Source: Chrysochromulina parva
Lineage: Eukaryota; Haptophyta; Prymnesiales; Chrysochromulinaceae
NCBI GenBank assembly: GCA_002887195.1
Contig: PJAB01000934.1
Location: 1-18,975, forward strand
Direction: 5' to 3'
DNA: 18,975 nt
Both the position numbers and the translations under genes were made by a program. Positions within the stretch are counted from its first letter, which is position 1; the number at the start of each line of letters is the position of its first letter. Below, in pieces: positions 6,573 through 15,793 of the stretch. The notes beneath the pieces are model-generated. The model was given only the letters and a program-made list of their open reading frames with translations. It ran no database searches and was not told the DNA's origin.

Positions 6573-8981
6573 ATGCGCAGCGCACCTTACGATACCGTCC
6601 GCGGCGCGGGTGGGCAGGCCGCCTGCTCGAGCTCGGTTTCGACGGTGCCCACGTCGCCCGGCAAGCTCCTTAATGTACCTTACGACACCGTCCGCGGCGC
6701 GGGTGGGCTGGCCGCCTGCTCGAGCTCGGTTTCGACGGTGCCCACGTCGTCCGGCAAGCCCCTTAACGTTGTACACGCCTCCGCACGGCAGAACCAGGCA
6801 GGACCTCACCCACCACGACCCTCCGACTCCATCGTGGGTCAAGCATCGCCGGTGCGCTTTGGCAGCGCGCGCAAGGCGGCGGTGAATGATGGAGAGGCAG
6901 CCGCAGCACATGCCACCGAGCCGATGAGTGTAGGTCGACAGCGGTACGGCATCCTGTGCAGGCGGTTGTATGCGAACGAAGAGCCAGCGTTTGCGCGGAC
7001 GCTCAATGGAGAGCATGAGGGCGAGTACTCCACTGTTCGCGCCGAAGCGACGCTCGATGTGGATGCCCTCTTCACCATCGTCTCGACGCTCGAGTACTGC
7101 CGTGGACTGCACAGCCTGCGCCTCGTGGGCCTCCAGCGCGCGACGACCTCGCTTCTTACACGCGAGATGCTTTCGGCCGCTGTTGTGGCCGTGCGTGCCT
7201 CCGCCTCCATCAAGCTGCTCGACCTGAGTGACAGCGCGCTGACCGACGATCTCTTTGCCAACGGTCCAGGCTCGCCGTTAAGCCGGCTGCTGCTCAATAA
7301 CACCAACCTGGAGGCGCTGCTGCTGCGCAAGAACGAGCTCGCACTCGCGAGCGCGAAGTTGATCCTCACGCACCTACCGACCAACCGCACGCTGATCGAG
7401 CTTGACGTATCCGACAATAGGGGCTTCAAGTGGCCGGGCATGGCGAAAGAGTTCCAGCTTCTCTTCAAGGAGAATGTGACGCTCGTGAGCTTCGGCGCGT
7501 CGCTGCCCGACCCGGCGTCAACAGCTGTGCTCAGCGGCTTCCTGCACGCACCAGGGCGCATGCGTCTGCTTCGGCTCGCGCGAGAACCGCTCCTGGAGTC
7601 CAACATAGGGCAGCTCGTGACCCTGCTGACCCACAAGCAATGCTCGCTGACCGAGCTCGACCTGACCTACGCGCAGGCGAGCGATCTGGGCGTCACACGG
7701 CTCGCGCGCGCGCTCATGAGTAATAGATCGCTCATCAGCCTCGTGCTAGCGCACAATGGCATCGCCACGCGAGGCGGTCTCGCGCTCGCCGAGGCCCTCA
7801 AGACCAACTGCACGCTCACCTCGTGTACGCTCACGAGCAACCTGCTCAACGATGCGGCGGTCGTGGGGCTCGCGGGCGCGCTCTCGGCCTCGCAAACGCT
7901 CACGCTCCTCGACGTGGGTCGGAATCCGATCGGTCCGATCGGTGCGCAAGCGCTGCGTCAGGCTTTGCACACCAACAAGTCGCTCACCTCTCTCGGCGAC
8001 CTCGCCTCGCTGCCGCTGGCCGTGGGCCTGCGCTCGTCGCTCAACTGGTACCTGCGCCAGAATGTGACGCGGCGCGACACTCTGCAGCTCGAAGCTGAGC
8101 GCACGGTGGCGCAGCGGGACGGGCTGCTCGAGCTGTTGCCGCCCGAAGAGCGCGCGCTTCGGCGCAAGATCTTCCTGCTCGAGGATGAGAGCGTGCGGCT
8201 CCAAGGCGAGCAAAGCCGGCAGGCCCTCGAGACGGAGCAGGTGAGCGTGCTCCTCGCAGAGACGATCAAGCGCAACGCGCAGCTCGTCGACACGGTCGCC
8301 AAGCTCCAGGGTCAGGTAGACAAGCTGCGTAAGACGAGCGCAGCCAAAAAACGCAGCAAAAGCGCGGGGTCGGTGCGGCGCGCCGCCTCAAAGCTCACCG
8401 AAGCGCAGCAGTCCGCGGCCAAGCACCTGGCTGCGATCCAGGCCAACTGGGCAAGAGCAGGGCAAGAGCAAGGGCAAGCAAGGGCAAGAAGCGAAGGCAA
8501 AAAGCAAGGGCTGCCGGTATGGGCGCATTTGGGTGGCCTCACGCCTCTGGAGCACGCTCAAGTGGAGGCAGTCGAGGCCGCGGCCCGCAGCTCCCAGAGT
8601 AAAAGCAGCGGCCCCTCCCAGAGTAGAAGCAGCGGCCCCGAGAGCAGCGGCCCTGAGGGCAGTGGCCCTAGCGGGCTAGAAGACAGCGGGTGTGAGAGCA
8701 GCGGACCAGAGGCCGAATTCGCCAGTGCGTATTCTGCTGGCTACGCGAGGGGCTTTGAGAGCGCCTACGCTCCCGACGTGTTGGGCGGCTTCCAGCAATG
8801 GAGCCCCCAGGGCAACTTCGAAGGTTTCGCCGTCGGCGATGGTCTCGCAAGTGTGCTGACGTTATCTCCGCGCTCCCTCGCCGCTGCAGAGCTATCGGCA
8901 TGCTGGGCTGCACCGGAGGCGATCAATGCCGACAAGGAAGCTCGCGCTCGGGCCACCTTAGTGCGCGAGAGCTCCGATTAG
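6573..8981 (+). CDS. Leucine-rich-repeat protein with C-terminal coiled coil
   Basis: 802 residues from the first ATG at 6573 (the upstream in-frame TTG at 6531 is not credible). Residues 3-65 are two 31-residue repeats. The compact part begins near M118 (ATG 6924), which is a reasonable alternative start. Residues 160-475 contain ribonuclease-inhibitor-type LRRs, for example IKLLDLSDSALTDD (213-226), LEALLLRKNELA (246-257), LIELDVSDN (274-282) and LTLLDVGRNPIGPIGAQAL (443-461). Residues 500-590 form a coiled coil, 590-645 are Lys/Gln-rich, and 675-712 repeat Ser-Ser-Gly-Pro. RNI-type LRRs are protein-binding scaffolds and are common in protist ciliary proteins, which would fit the divergent docking-like neighbour; that link is inference. 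No nucleotide-binding, kinase or membrane domain was seen. Confidence 0.8.
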   Translation: MRSAPYDTVRGAGGQAACSSSVSTVPTSPGKLLNVPYDTVRGAGGLAACSSSVSTVPTSSGKPLNVVHASARQNQAGPHPPRPSDSIVGQASPVRFGSARKAAVNDGEAAAAHATEPMSVGRQRYGILCRRLYANEEPAFARTLNGEHEGEYSTVRAEATLDVDALFTIVSTLEYCRGLHSLRLVGLQRATTSLLTREMLSAAVVAVRASASIKLLDLSDSALTDDLFANGPGSPLSRLLLNNTNLEALLLRKNELALASAKLILTHLPTNRTLIELDVSDNRGFKWPGMAKEFQLLFKENVTLVSFGASLPDPASTAVLSGFLHAPGRMRLLRLAREPLLESNIGQLVTLLTHKQCSLTELDLTYAQASDLGVTRLARALMSNRSLISLVLAHNGIATRGGLALAEALKTNCTLTSCTLTSNLLNDAAVVGLAGALSASQTLTLLDVGRNPIGPIGAQALRQALHTNKSLTSLGDLASLPLAVGLRSSLNWYLRQNVTRRDTLQLEAERTVAQRDGLLELLPPEERALRRKIFLLEDESVRLQGEQSRQALETEQVSVLLAETIKRNAQLVDTVAKLQGQVDKLRKTSAAKKRSKSAGSVRRAASKLTEAQQSAAKHLAAIQANWARAGQEQGQARARSEGKKQGLPVWAHLGGLTPLEHAQVEAVEAAARSSQSKSSGPSQSRSSGPESSGPEGSGPSGLEDSGCESSGPEAEFASAYSAGYARGFESAYAPDVLGGFQQWSPQGNFEGFAVGDGLASVLTLSPRSLAAAELSACWAAPEAINADKEARARATLVRESSD
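6584..6769. repeat. 93-bp tandem duplication in the LRR gene 5' part
   Basis: Units 6584-6676 and 6677-6769 differ at about five positions. The 93-bp length keeps the reading frame. Codon by codon, the differences include three amino-acid replacements (Q/L, P/S, L/P) and two silent changes, so there is no sign of strong protein-level constraint. It may be coding or 5' untranslated. Confidence 0.95.
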
Positions 8982-9239
8982 GAGGAAGAGGCGGGTTCCG
9001 TTCGTGTGTGCCGGCCATGTACACAGCGGCCGCGGCCGTGCACGCTGTTGGCCGTAGTTGCGTAGGAGCTCGGGCGGGCGGCGGGGCTCGGGAATTTTGT
9101 CTGCTGTCAACACGATGTCACGATCGATATCGGTAACAGTCATAACACGTTACCGGTACACTATGTACCACTTAAGGTAGTCTTAACACCCCCCGCGCGA
9201 GTTGGGGGGCTTTTTGTGAGGTCCCTTTTTGGACGTCCG
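8982..9239. other. Intergenic region before the filamin gene, with palindromes
   Basis: 258 bp. The first half is G/C-rich with no clear signal. The second half has GGTAAC (9132-9137) paired with GTTACC (9149-9154). This abuts GGTACA (9155-9160), paired with TGTACC (9164-9169). A C6/G6 hairpin with a T5 tail follows (9189-9215). It probably contains the promoter and 5' untranslated region of the 9240 gene. No TATA box was found. Confidence 0.5.
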
Positions 9240-12200
9240 ATGCCGCCGCGCAAGAGCGCGCGTGTCCTCCAGCGTGAGCGAGAGGAAAGAGCCGCCGAGG
9301 CAGCGGCCCGGCAAGAGATGCTGCGCAACATCTGGGCCAAGGAACTTGCGGAACAGGAGGAGCGTAAAGCCAAGGAGGCCGCGATAGCTGCAGCGGCACG
9401 CGCTGCCCGTGAGGCTGGGGCAGCGATTTGCATCCAATGCCAAGTGCGCCGGAAAAAGGCTCACTCCACTATGGCTGCCGCACGCCGACGGGCCGAGAAG
9501 GAGGCACGCCGCCAGGCGTATATTTCTGCTTTCGGTCGCGCGCCGACGGCGGCTGCTACCTGTCACGTCTCTGGTATTGGTCTTTCTCATGCATTGGTGC
9601 TCCAAGAGGCGCATTTCATCATCGAAGCGTGCGACGATACAGGTGCACGTCAGGTCACTGGTGGAGATGTCTTTACCGTCGCCGTTCGCATGGCAAGCCA
9701 GGGCACCCGCGTACGCGCGAGGGTCTCTGATCGTGGTGATGGCACATACCGTGTCTCTTACAAGTCGGCGACCTCAGGCCCTTGTAGCATCTCCGTGTCG
9801 AGAATGAATGAACCGCTCCCAGGAAGCCCGTTCACGTGCCACGTATCCGGTTCGACGCCGGTAGCAGATATGTGCATCCTCCAAGGTGAAGGACTGCGCC
9901 GTGCGATCGCATCGCGGCAGGAGCACTTCCTGGTCGGGTTCCGTGATTTCCTCGGCCAGGTGTCGAATTCCGAGGAGCTCGACGTCTTCGTGCGCCCAGT
10001 CGATGAGCACCATCAGCTCAGCACCCACCCTGCTCCTGCTCCGTCGCATGCGCCAGCTTCCCTTTTAAAGACCAGCACTGATTTGCGAGCCTCCTCAGAA
10101 TCGCCAACGCCTCCTCCTCGGCCAGCATCACCGTCGAACGAGACGTTACACGAGGCCGGCCTCGTCAAGCCGCTCAAGCTCTCTCCGCACGAGAGCCTTA
10201 TAGTCGTCAAGCCGCTCACAGTTTTCCGCAGCATCGAGCTCGACAGCGAGCGCATCGGACAGGTGCTGCCTCGCCGCGTACTGCGAGTGCTGCGAGTGGA
10301 AACCATCTTGAGCTCTCGTGGTTGCAACCACGAAGTTGTTCGCGCATGTATCGAACTCGAAGATGACGACTACGGCATACACCATGGGAAAGAAAGCTGG
10401 CGCGCAGCGTATGCCCAGCGGCCCAGCTGGCGAACGCCAAGCTTCCGCAGGTTTCATCTTGAGGTCGAGGATGATAAGCGCAACATCGTAACTGGTACCA
10501 AGATGGACCTTCCGGGCCGAAAACACGCTCGGCAGGAAGGCACCTGGCTCGAAGGGTCGGCGCACCTTTGCATCCCGGATAGGTCTCCTGAGGAGCTCGA
10601 CAGGCACGAGGACAAAGGTGCCTCGCTCGAGCTTGCACCTGAGCCTGCGCCATCGCCTGCAGCTTCCGAGCCCCTCACGCCTACGGCTGCTCCATCAGCC
10701 CCTGCTGCCGCTGGACGCGCAACTAGCCCGGCATCGCGCAGCGCTGGCAAGGGAAAGGCTCCTCCTGATGTTGCACGTGCCGCTAAAGACGCATCGACCA
10801 GCTCTGCAGTCGCGAACGCGCCTGTCGCTGCACTTGCTCCCGCGGACCGAAAAGGCAAGAGCAAGAAAGGTAGCACAAAAGGCGAAGGGACGCTTCGTGC
10901 TGGCGCGCTCGAGGCTAACAAGAAGAAAAGCACCAAGTTGAAGACAGCGTCGAGCGAGGCCACCTCAGTAACCACAAGCGCTCCGCAAAGTGAGCGTGAA
11001 GACGTGGTAGACCCTGTAGTCGAACCTCGCAGCCCTCCAGTCAGCGCCGAGGCACTGGCTCCAGCTCCTGCTCGATTTGAGCCACTAAGCGACTCGCGCA
11101 CATCGCCGCCCAAGCCACACTCTCCAGGGCGGCATTCAAACGGGCGCTTTCACCAGGGTGATTGCAAACTACACGAACGCCTGCCTGAGGTAGGCTGGGT
11201 GTCCATCGAGGTTGGCGGGCTGCTGCTGGTTGAGAAGCAATTGAAGAGCCTTGTGCGGCAGCAGCACCTCCAACAGTACGACAGGAATCGGCGGCTGGAT
11301 CTTCTTGAAGTTGAAGAGCGCGGCCGGTCTATGATGCAGGAGGAGCTGAATCGTCTTGCGCTGAGGTTAGCGACGAGCACAGGGTTGGGTAGTAGGAATT
11401 CTCCTCCGCCACGGTCGGCCTTCCTGCGTCAACTGGATGCGGACTCTTCAGGTATTGGCTTTGCATACGGCGGCATCGACCCGGGGCGGCTGCATGCCCA
11501 TGAGCACGACTTTCACAAAGTGCATTTCAGCATCTGTCGTGCTGGAACGTATCTGCTTCACTGTGGCCTTCGGCGACCAAACGGCTCAGTCCCGTTGCCC
11601 GGCTCGCCCTTCAAACTAGTTGTTGATCCTGGAGCAGCATATGCCCTGACGACGCGCATTCCCGACGACGTGCTACCTCTCAGCGGCGCGCTCGAGCTGG
11701 CCCTGCCCAACAAGGAAACTGGTGCAAAAAGCGAGCCTCGCTGCATCTGCACTCTCAACTTGCAGGCGCGCGACCGCATGGGCAATGCGTGCGTGCAAGG
11801 TGGTGCGTCCGTGGTCTGTGGCTGCACGGATGCCGAGTCCGGCGTCATTTCCAGGACTATCGACCAGGGAAACGGCCTTTATGCTTGCGAGTGGTGGTCG
11901 GTTAAGAGCGGCAACTACGAGGTCTTCGTGAAAATGGATGGGCTGCACGTAATCAACTCCCCAGCCCCCATGCGGCTCTCCTCTGGCACTCCCGACTACT
12001 CCCAAACCAAGGTCCACTTCGAGTTGCTCAATCGCGCCGGACCTCATATCGCAGGCAAGGAGTACAAGCTGCGACTGATGTTACGCGACGTGCACGGGAA
12101 TCCAGCGTTGCCTGGCCCAACCGTGCGCTTTTACTGCGCATCGCTTCTCCCTGCTGAACTCAACGAGGACAAAGAGGCGTGGCGGAGGCTCGAACCGCTA

Positions 12201-12989
12201 GTATGCTCACAGAATCTCGTCGGCCACGAAGTCGAGTTGACGTTCTCGCCGCAGCTAGCAGGCGACACTCGATTGTATTTATGGACACTGACGGAAGAGG
12301 CCCAGCGGCGCGCAGATCGAGCTGCACGTAGCGGCATGCAGGGGGGTGTCCAGCGGCGGGCCGCCGGTCGAGCTGCGCTTGACGAAGAGGCCGCTGCGAT
12401 CGGTCAGCGAAAGCCTGGGAAAGCAACGACTTCGAGCTATGACTTGGACAGGCGGGCTCTGCCAGGCTCTCCCTTTGGATTGTACATGAAACCGAGTGAA
12501 CCAAGTCCTCAGCACTCTCGCATCGACAGCCTCCTGATAAACGCTCATGGCAAATGGGAGGAGTCCAATGACCCATCAGTGATTCGTGCAGGTGGACCGA
12601 AGTCGACAGCTCCAACAGGCAGTTTGGTCAACTACATTCAGGTTGGCGACACGGTGCGCTTCCATCCCTCGGTTGCCGACCAATTTGGTAACGCGATCTT
12701 CACGTCTGATAGCATTCTAACCGTGTTTGTCAAGGGACAAGCAGGTCCCGAGAGCGACGAGCACTTGCATGTGCAGATGTTGGTTGATAAACGCGGGGGG
12801 GTCGGTTGCTATGACGTAAGGTACGAGATCAGGCGCCGAGGCCGGCACGTGCTGCACGCCATGATCAACGGCAAACACATCACCGGTTCACCATTTGAAT
12901 GGCATGCCATACCGTGTCGGCCCGATGGGCGTCGATGGGAGCCCGGCGAGAAAGAGGCCGCAGAGGCAGCTGCATTGCAAGCTGCATGA
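9240..12989 (+). CDS. Multi-domain filamin-repeat (Ig-FLN) protein
   Basis: 1249 residues from ATG 9240; the longer frame begins only with a GTG. Residues 1-95 are a basic charged helix with a weak IQ-like stretch (ICIQCQVRRKK, 63-73). Filamin/ABP280-type Ig repeats are recognised by the pattern DRGDGTY...GSPF. They lie at about 106-203, a partial one at 205-255, one ending near 797, and others at about 800-915, 920-1085 (with an insert near 1018-1073) and 1130-1228. GSPF occurs at 195, 788, 1076 and 1216. Residues 315-430 resemble an SH3-like fold (VFRSIELDSERIGQVLP). Residues 450-640 are low-complexity Ala/Pro/Ser/Lys. Residues 655-710 could be a coiled coil. Filamin repeats mediate protein contacts in actin- or membrane-linked scaffolds; no actin-binding CH domain is present. 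Localisation is unknown. Confidence 0.8.
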   Translation: MPPRKSARVLQREREERAAEAAARQEMLRNIWAKELAEQEERKAKEAAIAAAARAAREAGAAICIQCQVRRKKAHSTMAAARRRAEKEARRQAYISAFGRAPTAAATCHVSGIGLSHALVLQEAHFIIEACDDTGARQVTGGDVFTVAVRMASQGTRVRARVSDRGDGTYRVSYKSATSGPCSISVSRMNEPLPGSPFTCHVSGSTPVADMCILQGEGLRRAIASRQEHFLVGFRDFLGQVSNSEELDVFVRPVDEHHQLSTHPAPAPSHAPASLLKTSTDLRASSESPTPPPRPASPSNETLHEAGLVKPLKLSPHESLIVVKPLTVFRSIELDSERIGQVLPRRVLRVLRVETILSSRGCNHEVVRACIELEDDDYGIHHGKESWRAAYAQRPSWRTPSFRRFHLEVEDDKRNIVTGTKMDLPGRKHARQEGTWLEGSAHLCIPDRSPEELDRHEDKGASLELAPEPAPSPAASEPLTPTAAPSAPAAAGRATSPASRSAGKGKAPPDVARAAKDASTSSAVANAPVAALAPADRKGKSKKGSTKGEGTLRAGALEANKKKSTKLKTASSEATSVTTSAPQSEREDVVDPVVEPRSPPVSAEALAPAPARFEPLSDSRTSPPKPHSPGRHSNGRFHQGDCKLHERLPEVGWVSIEVGGLLLVEKQLKSLVRQQHLQQYDRNRRLDLLEVEERGRSMMQEELNRLALRLATSTGLGSRNSPPPRSAFLRQLDADSSGIGFAYGGIDPGRLHAHEHDFHKVHFSICRAGTYLLHCGLRRPNGSVPLPGSPFKLVVDPGAAYALTTRIPDDVLPLSGALELALPNKETGAKSEPRCICTLNLQARDRMGNACVQGGASVVCGCTDAESGVISRTIDQGNGLYACEWWSVKSGNYEVFVKMDGLHVINSPAPMRLSSGTPDYSQTKVHFELLNRAGPHIAGKEYKLRLMLRDVHGNPALPGPTVRFYCASLLPAELNEDKEAWRRLEPLVCSQNLVGHEVELTFSPQLAGDTRLYLWTLTEEAQRRADRAARSGMQGGVQRRAAGRAALDEEAAAIGQRKPGKATTSSYDLDRRALPGSPFGLYMKPSEPSPQHSRIDSLLINAHGKWEESNDPSVIRAGGPKSTAPTGSLVNYIQVGDTVRFHPSVADQFGNAIFTSDSILTVFVKGQAGPESDEHLHVQMLVDKRGGVGCYDVRYEIRRRGRHVLHAMINGKHITGSPFEWHAIPCRPDGRRWEPGEKEAAEAAALQAA

Positions 12990-13010
12990 TTGTGGAAATC
13001 TACCCGCTGG

Positions 13011-13019
13011 CATATAAGG
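13011..13019 (+). promoter_or_regulatory. TATA-like sequence CATATAAGG
   Basis: Lies in the 197-bp gap between the filamin gene stop and ATG 13187, about 170 bp before that ATG. It is the only TATA-like word in the gap. If used, transcription would begin near 13040 and leave a 5' untranslated region of about 145 nt. A single short match is weak evidence. Confidence 0.3.
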
Positions 13020-13186
13020 TCGGGTCTTAGAGGGAACAGCCCGTTCACAGCGTTTTCACGGAGACTCGGAGAGAGCCCAGCTTTTCAACCAGGGGTGGCT
13101 TCATTTCATCGCAGTTCACGTCAACGGGACGGGCTGGAGCGAGCACACTGTGGCTTTCTAACCTTCAGAGAGAGCCCAATAGCCGC

Positions 13187-15793
13187 ATGATCTGGTGCGA
13201 CTGGCAGCCGCACCCGCTTCTATTCGTATGGACCTTCCTAGCCGCCGGCATCATCCGCTCTCATGCGACCCATCGCGACGTCGTCGGCAATGGCGCCTTT
13301 CTGCGGCTACTCATGGAGCTCGCGGCGGCAGACCTGGTTGGCTACCATGCTTTTGTGATGGCGGCTGCGGTTTCGCTACGCACGGTGGTCGGCCTCGTAC
13401 AGGCGTGGGTGCTCAGTCTGGCGCTCAGCTATCCGGTGCGGCTCGTGGTAGCCCAACGTGTGAGCCGAAGGCCGTGCGCTCCCTTTGCACGAGCAGCGGT
13501 GCTGCCGGCCTCGGGTGCTGGCACACTCGCAGCTGCCGCGGCCTCGTCAACGGCGGTTCTCGTCCTCGCAATGCTGCTGCTCAAGCTCGAGCTGCAGGAG
13601 CGTGGCGAGGCGCTCGATGCCGCGCGATACAGCTGGCACATCGCCACATTCTACCTCGGCGGCGGCTTCTGCTCGGCATGCGCGCTAGGTGCCGGGCTGG
13701 GCACTGGTGTGGCACCGCCGCCCGGTGGCCCGCGACCGCCACCGCCAAGGGTCGGCGATGTGGAGCGCTCGAGCGGCAACTCTGACCTCGATGGCACACC
13801 CTGCAAGCCGAGCCGTGCGTCCGTTTGGCCGGCCGGTACGCATGGCATCCCTTTTCGAGCGATGAGTGCGCCGTGCGCCGAGGCACCGCTCGCCGCCTCG
13901 CTCTTGTGCGTGGCGGCCTTTGGGGTGCTGCCGCGCTGCTCTGGCTGCACTGACAAAGCTTGCCATGGAGGTCCGGCGCGGGCGTCACGACGCCGGCTGC
14001 CTGCCCCGCTTGTTTGCCTCTGCGCGTCGGTGGGCGTTCTCGCCGCGTACATCGGCGCGGTGCGCTGCGGGCTCGCACCTCCATTGGAGCTCGGCCCTCT
14101 GCTGGATGTGCGCTGCGTGGCCACGCTGCCACCCGAGGCCGCCGCGGCGGACGTCGGTGCGGCTGTGAAGAAGCCAGACACGGCGGAGGACGGAGCGGCC
14201 GATGGAGTGGATGAGGGTGTGACGGAGTGGGTGAGCATCGGTGATGAATGGACTCTCCTCAGCCTCCTCTACGGCCGCCGCCGCGTCGCCATCCCGCCGC
14301 GCTGCCCTTCGAGTATCCCGAGGCGCTCCTACGCACCCGCCGCGGCATCCAAGGCAGATGCAGCGCCACGTCATGGACTCTCGACAGGACTCGTGCTGAC
14401 CGCCGATGGGCAGCAACCGAAGTACGCGCGCGCGGCATTCGTGGCGTTGCATAACGTGCGCCGCTTGCAACGCTCGTCGTTGCCGGTGGAAGTCTTCCAC
14501 ATAGGGCCTGCCGAAGCCTTTGAACCCGCTGCGAGATCGCGTCTGGCGGCGCTGGGTGACGTGGCCGTGATCGATCTCCTCGAGAGGCTTCCGCAACGGC
14601 TGCGTGCTGCCGCATCCACGCGCCTTCGTTCGTTCGCGGCGAAGCCCTTCGCACTGCTTGTGGCTTCTTTTGAGGTTGTCCTCCTGCTCGACAGCAACGC
14701 GCTGCTCTTCCAGCCCCCCGAAGCCCTCCTCTCCCTCCCCGCCTTCCGCGCGACCGGCGTCCAGCTCTTCAACGACTATGTGGCCGCGTTTCAGATCGTC
14801 GACCCGTGGCTACTCACTGGCTATCTCGGCTCTGGCGAGTCGGCCGCACGCGCCTACGAGAGCCTCACGCGAGGCGCCGAGGTGGACTCGTCGATGGTGA
14901 TCGTCGATAAGCGACGCGCATGGGCTTACGTGCACCTGGTCGCTGCGCTCAACTGGTGGTCTCCGATGCTGGACCGTCACTCTTGGGGTGATAAAGATTC
15001 GTGGGCCTTCGCAGCGGTTGTGCTCAGCGGCCGGAAGGGCGGCTACGGCGGTGCGGGTGGTGCTGGTGCCGATGGTGGCGACGGCGAGGGCGGCGGCGTT
15101 GTTGTCGGCGAGATCGAGGGTGATGGAGGCGGCGACGACGGCGGCGACGGCCGCGGCGGTGCGTCGGGCTCCCGAGCCGGCACAGCGGGTACACTCGTCG
15201 GGTGGCTCACTCGGGACGTGCCCGGGAGCCTGGCATCGCAGCCACCCACGCCTGTGTGGGGCCACGTCCAGTTTGACGAAGCGCGGCTTGCCGAGGGCAC
15301 GGGCATGCTCTATCTCAATTGGCAGCCTCATTACGCGGCGGGCTTCCTGCGATTGCAACGGCTGTCGGCGACGGGAGCGGTCGCAGCGGACTCCTCTGAA
15401 GAGAACGCATCCGCATTCGCGGTGCCCGAAGCTGTCGCCGGAGCCGAGGCGGCCGCCCTCACGTGCTGTGTTCTGCTCCGGGACCAGTGGGAAGGTCCTC
15501 ACGCTGAGACTCCACACCATCCGACCACTCCGGCCGCCGCCGCCGCCGCCCATCGATACGCTGTACGAAGCACCCTCAGCGACGCAGCGCGCGCGCTTCG
15601 CCTGCTTGAGGCGCCACCGCTCGTGCCGCCCCATTGGTGGTGCCAGGTACGCTACCGGCGTTGCACCATCTACTTTGGCGTGCTTTGGGGCGGCGGCGCC
15701 TTTGCAGCGCACTCGGCGTATGCTTCGCTGAGCACGAGGACGCGGCCGTTGAGGCCCCGCGTGGCGTCGGCGTCGGCGTGGCGGGATGTCTAA
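13187..15793 (+). CDS. GT71-like (MNN1-type) glycosyltransferase with several membrane spans
   Basis: 868 residues from ATG 13187. Residues 395-612 resemble the GT71 alpha-mannosyltransferase core. The order is PKYARAAFVALHNVRRL (411-427), FAAKPFALLVASFEVVLLLD (483-502), EVDSSMVIVDKRRAW (565-579) and GDKDSWAFA (601-609), the last like the family's GDKE-type motif. The usual DXD metal site appears as D502-S503-N504. Hydrophobic segments near 9-24, 52-90, 113-136, 152-172 and 273-293 precede the catalytic part, whereas fungal relatives usually have a single anchor. A Gly/Asp-rich insert occupies 618-665. A last hydrophobic stretch is near 828-845. Known GT71 enzymes add mannose in the Golgi; substrate and activity here are unproven. 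The N-terminal 300 residues may include unrecognised introns, though no stop interrupts them. Confidence 0.65.
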   Translation: MIWCDWQPHPLLFVWTFLAAGIIRSHATHRDVVGNGAFLRLLMELAAADLVGYHAFVMAAAVSLRTVVGLVQAWVLSLALSYPVRLVVAQRVSRRPCAPFARAAVLPASGAGTLAAAAASSTAVLVLAMLLLKLELQERGEALDAARYSWHIATFYLGGGFCSACALGAGLGTGVAPPPGGPRPPPPRVGDVERSSGNSDLDGTPCKPSRASVWPAGTHGIPFRAMSAPCAEAPLAASLLCVAAFGVLPRCSGCTDKACHGGPARASRRRLPAPLVCLCASVGVLAAYIGAVRCGLAPPLELGPLLDVRCVATLPPEAAAADVGAAVKKPDTAEDGAADGVDEGVTEWVSIGDEWTLLSLLYGRRRVAIPPRCPSSIPRRSYAPAAASKADAAPRHGLSTGLVLTADGQQPKYARAAFVALHNVRRLQRSSLPVEVFHIGPAEAFEPAARSRLAALGDVAVIDLLERLPQRLRAAASTRLRSFAAKPFALLVASFEVVLLLDSNALLFQPPEALLSLPAFRATGVQLFNDYVAAFQIVDPWLLTGYLGSGESAARAYESLTRGAEVDSSMVIVDKRRAWAYVHLVAALNWWSPMLDRHSWGDKDSWAFAAVVLSGRKGGYGGAGGAGADGGDGEGGGVVVGEIEGDGGGDDGGDGRGGASGSRAGTAGTLVGWLTRDVPGSLASQPPTPVWGHVQFDEARLAEGTGMLYLNWQPHYAAGFLRLQRLSATGAVAADSSEENASAFAVPEAVAGAEAAALTCCVLLRDQWEGPHAETPHHPTTPAAAAAAHRYAVRSTLSDAARALRLLEAPPLVPPHWWCQVRYRRCTIYFGVLWGGGAFAAHSAYASLSTRTRPLRPRVASASAWRDV

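Noticed and set aside
6507..7112. 201-codon minus-strand frame across the 93-bp duplication
   Set aside because: Overlaps the LRR gene and divergent promoter; Arg-rich with no recognisable motif.
9189..9215. Looks like a rho-independent terminator (C6, G6 stem then CTTTTT)
   Set aside because: The window is eukaryotic (spliced RTCB) and the hairpin lies just before a gene start, so bacterial termination does not apply.
14810..15712. 300-codon minus-strand frame opposite the GT71-like gene
   Set aside because: Arg/Ala-rich antisense shadow; the plus frame carries recognisable GT71 motifs.
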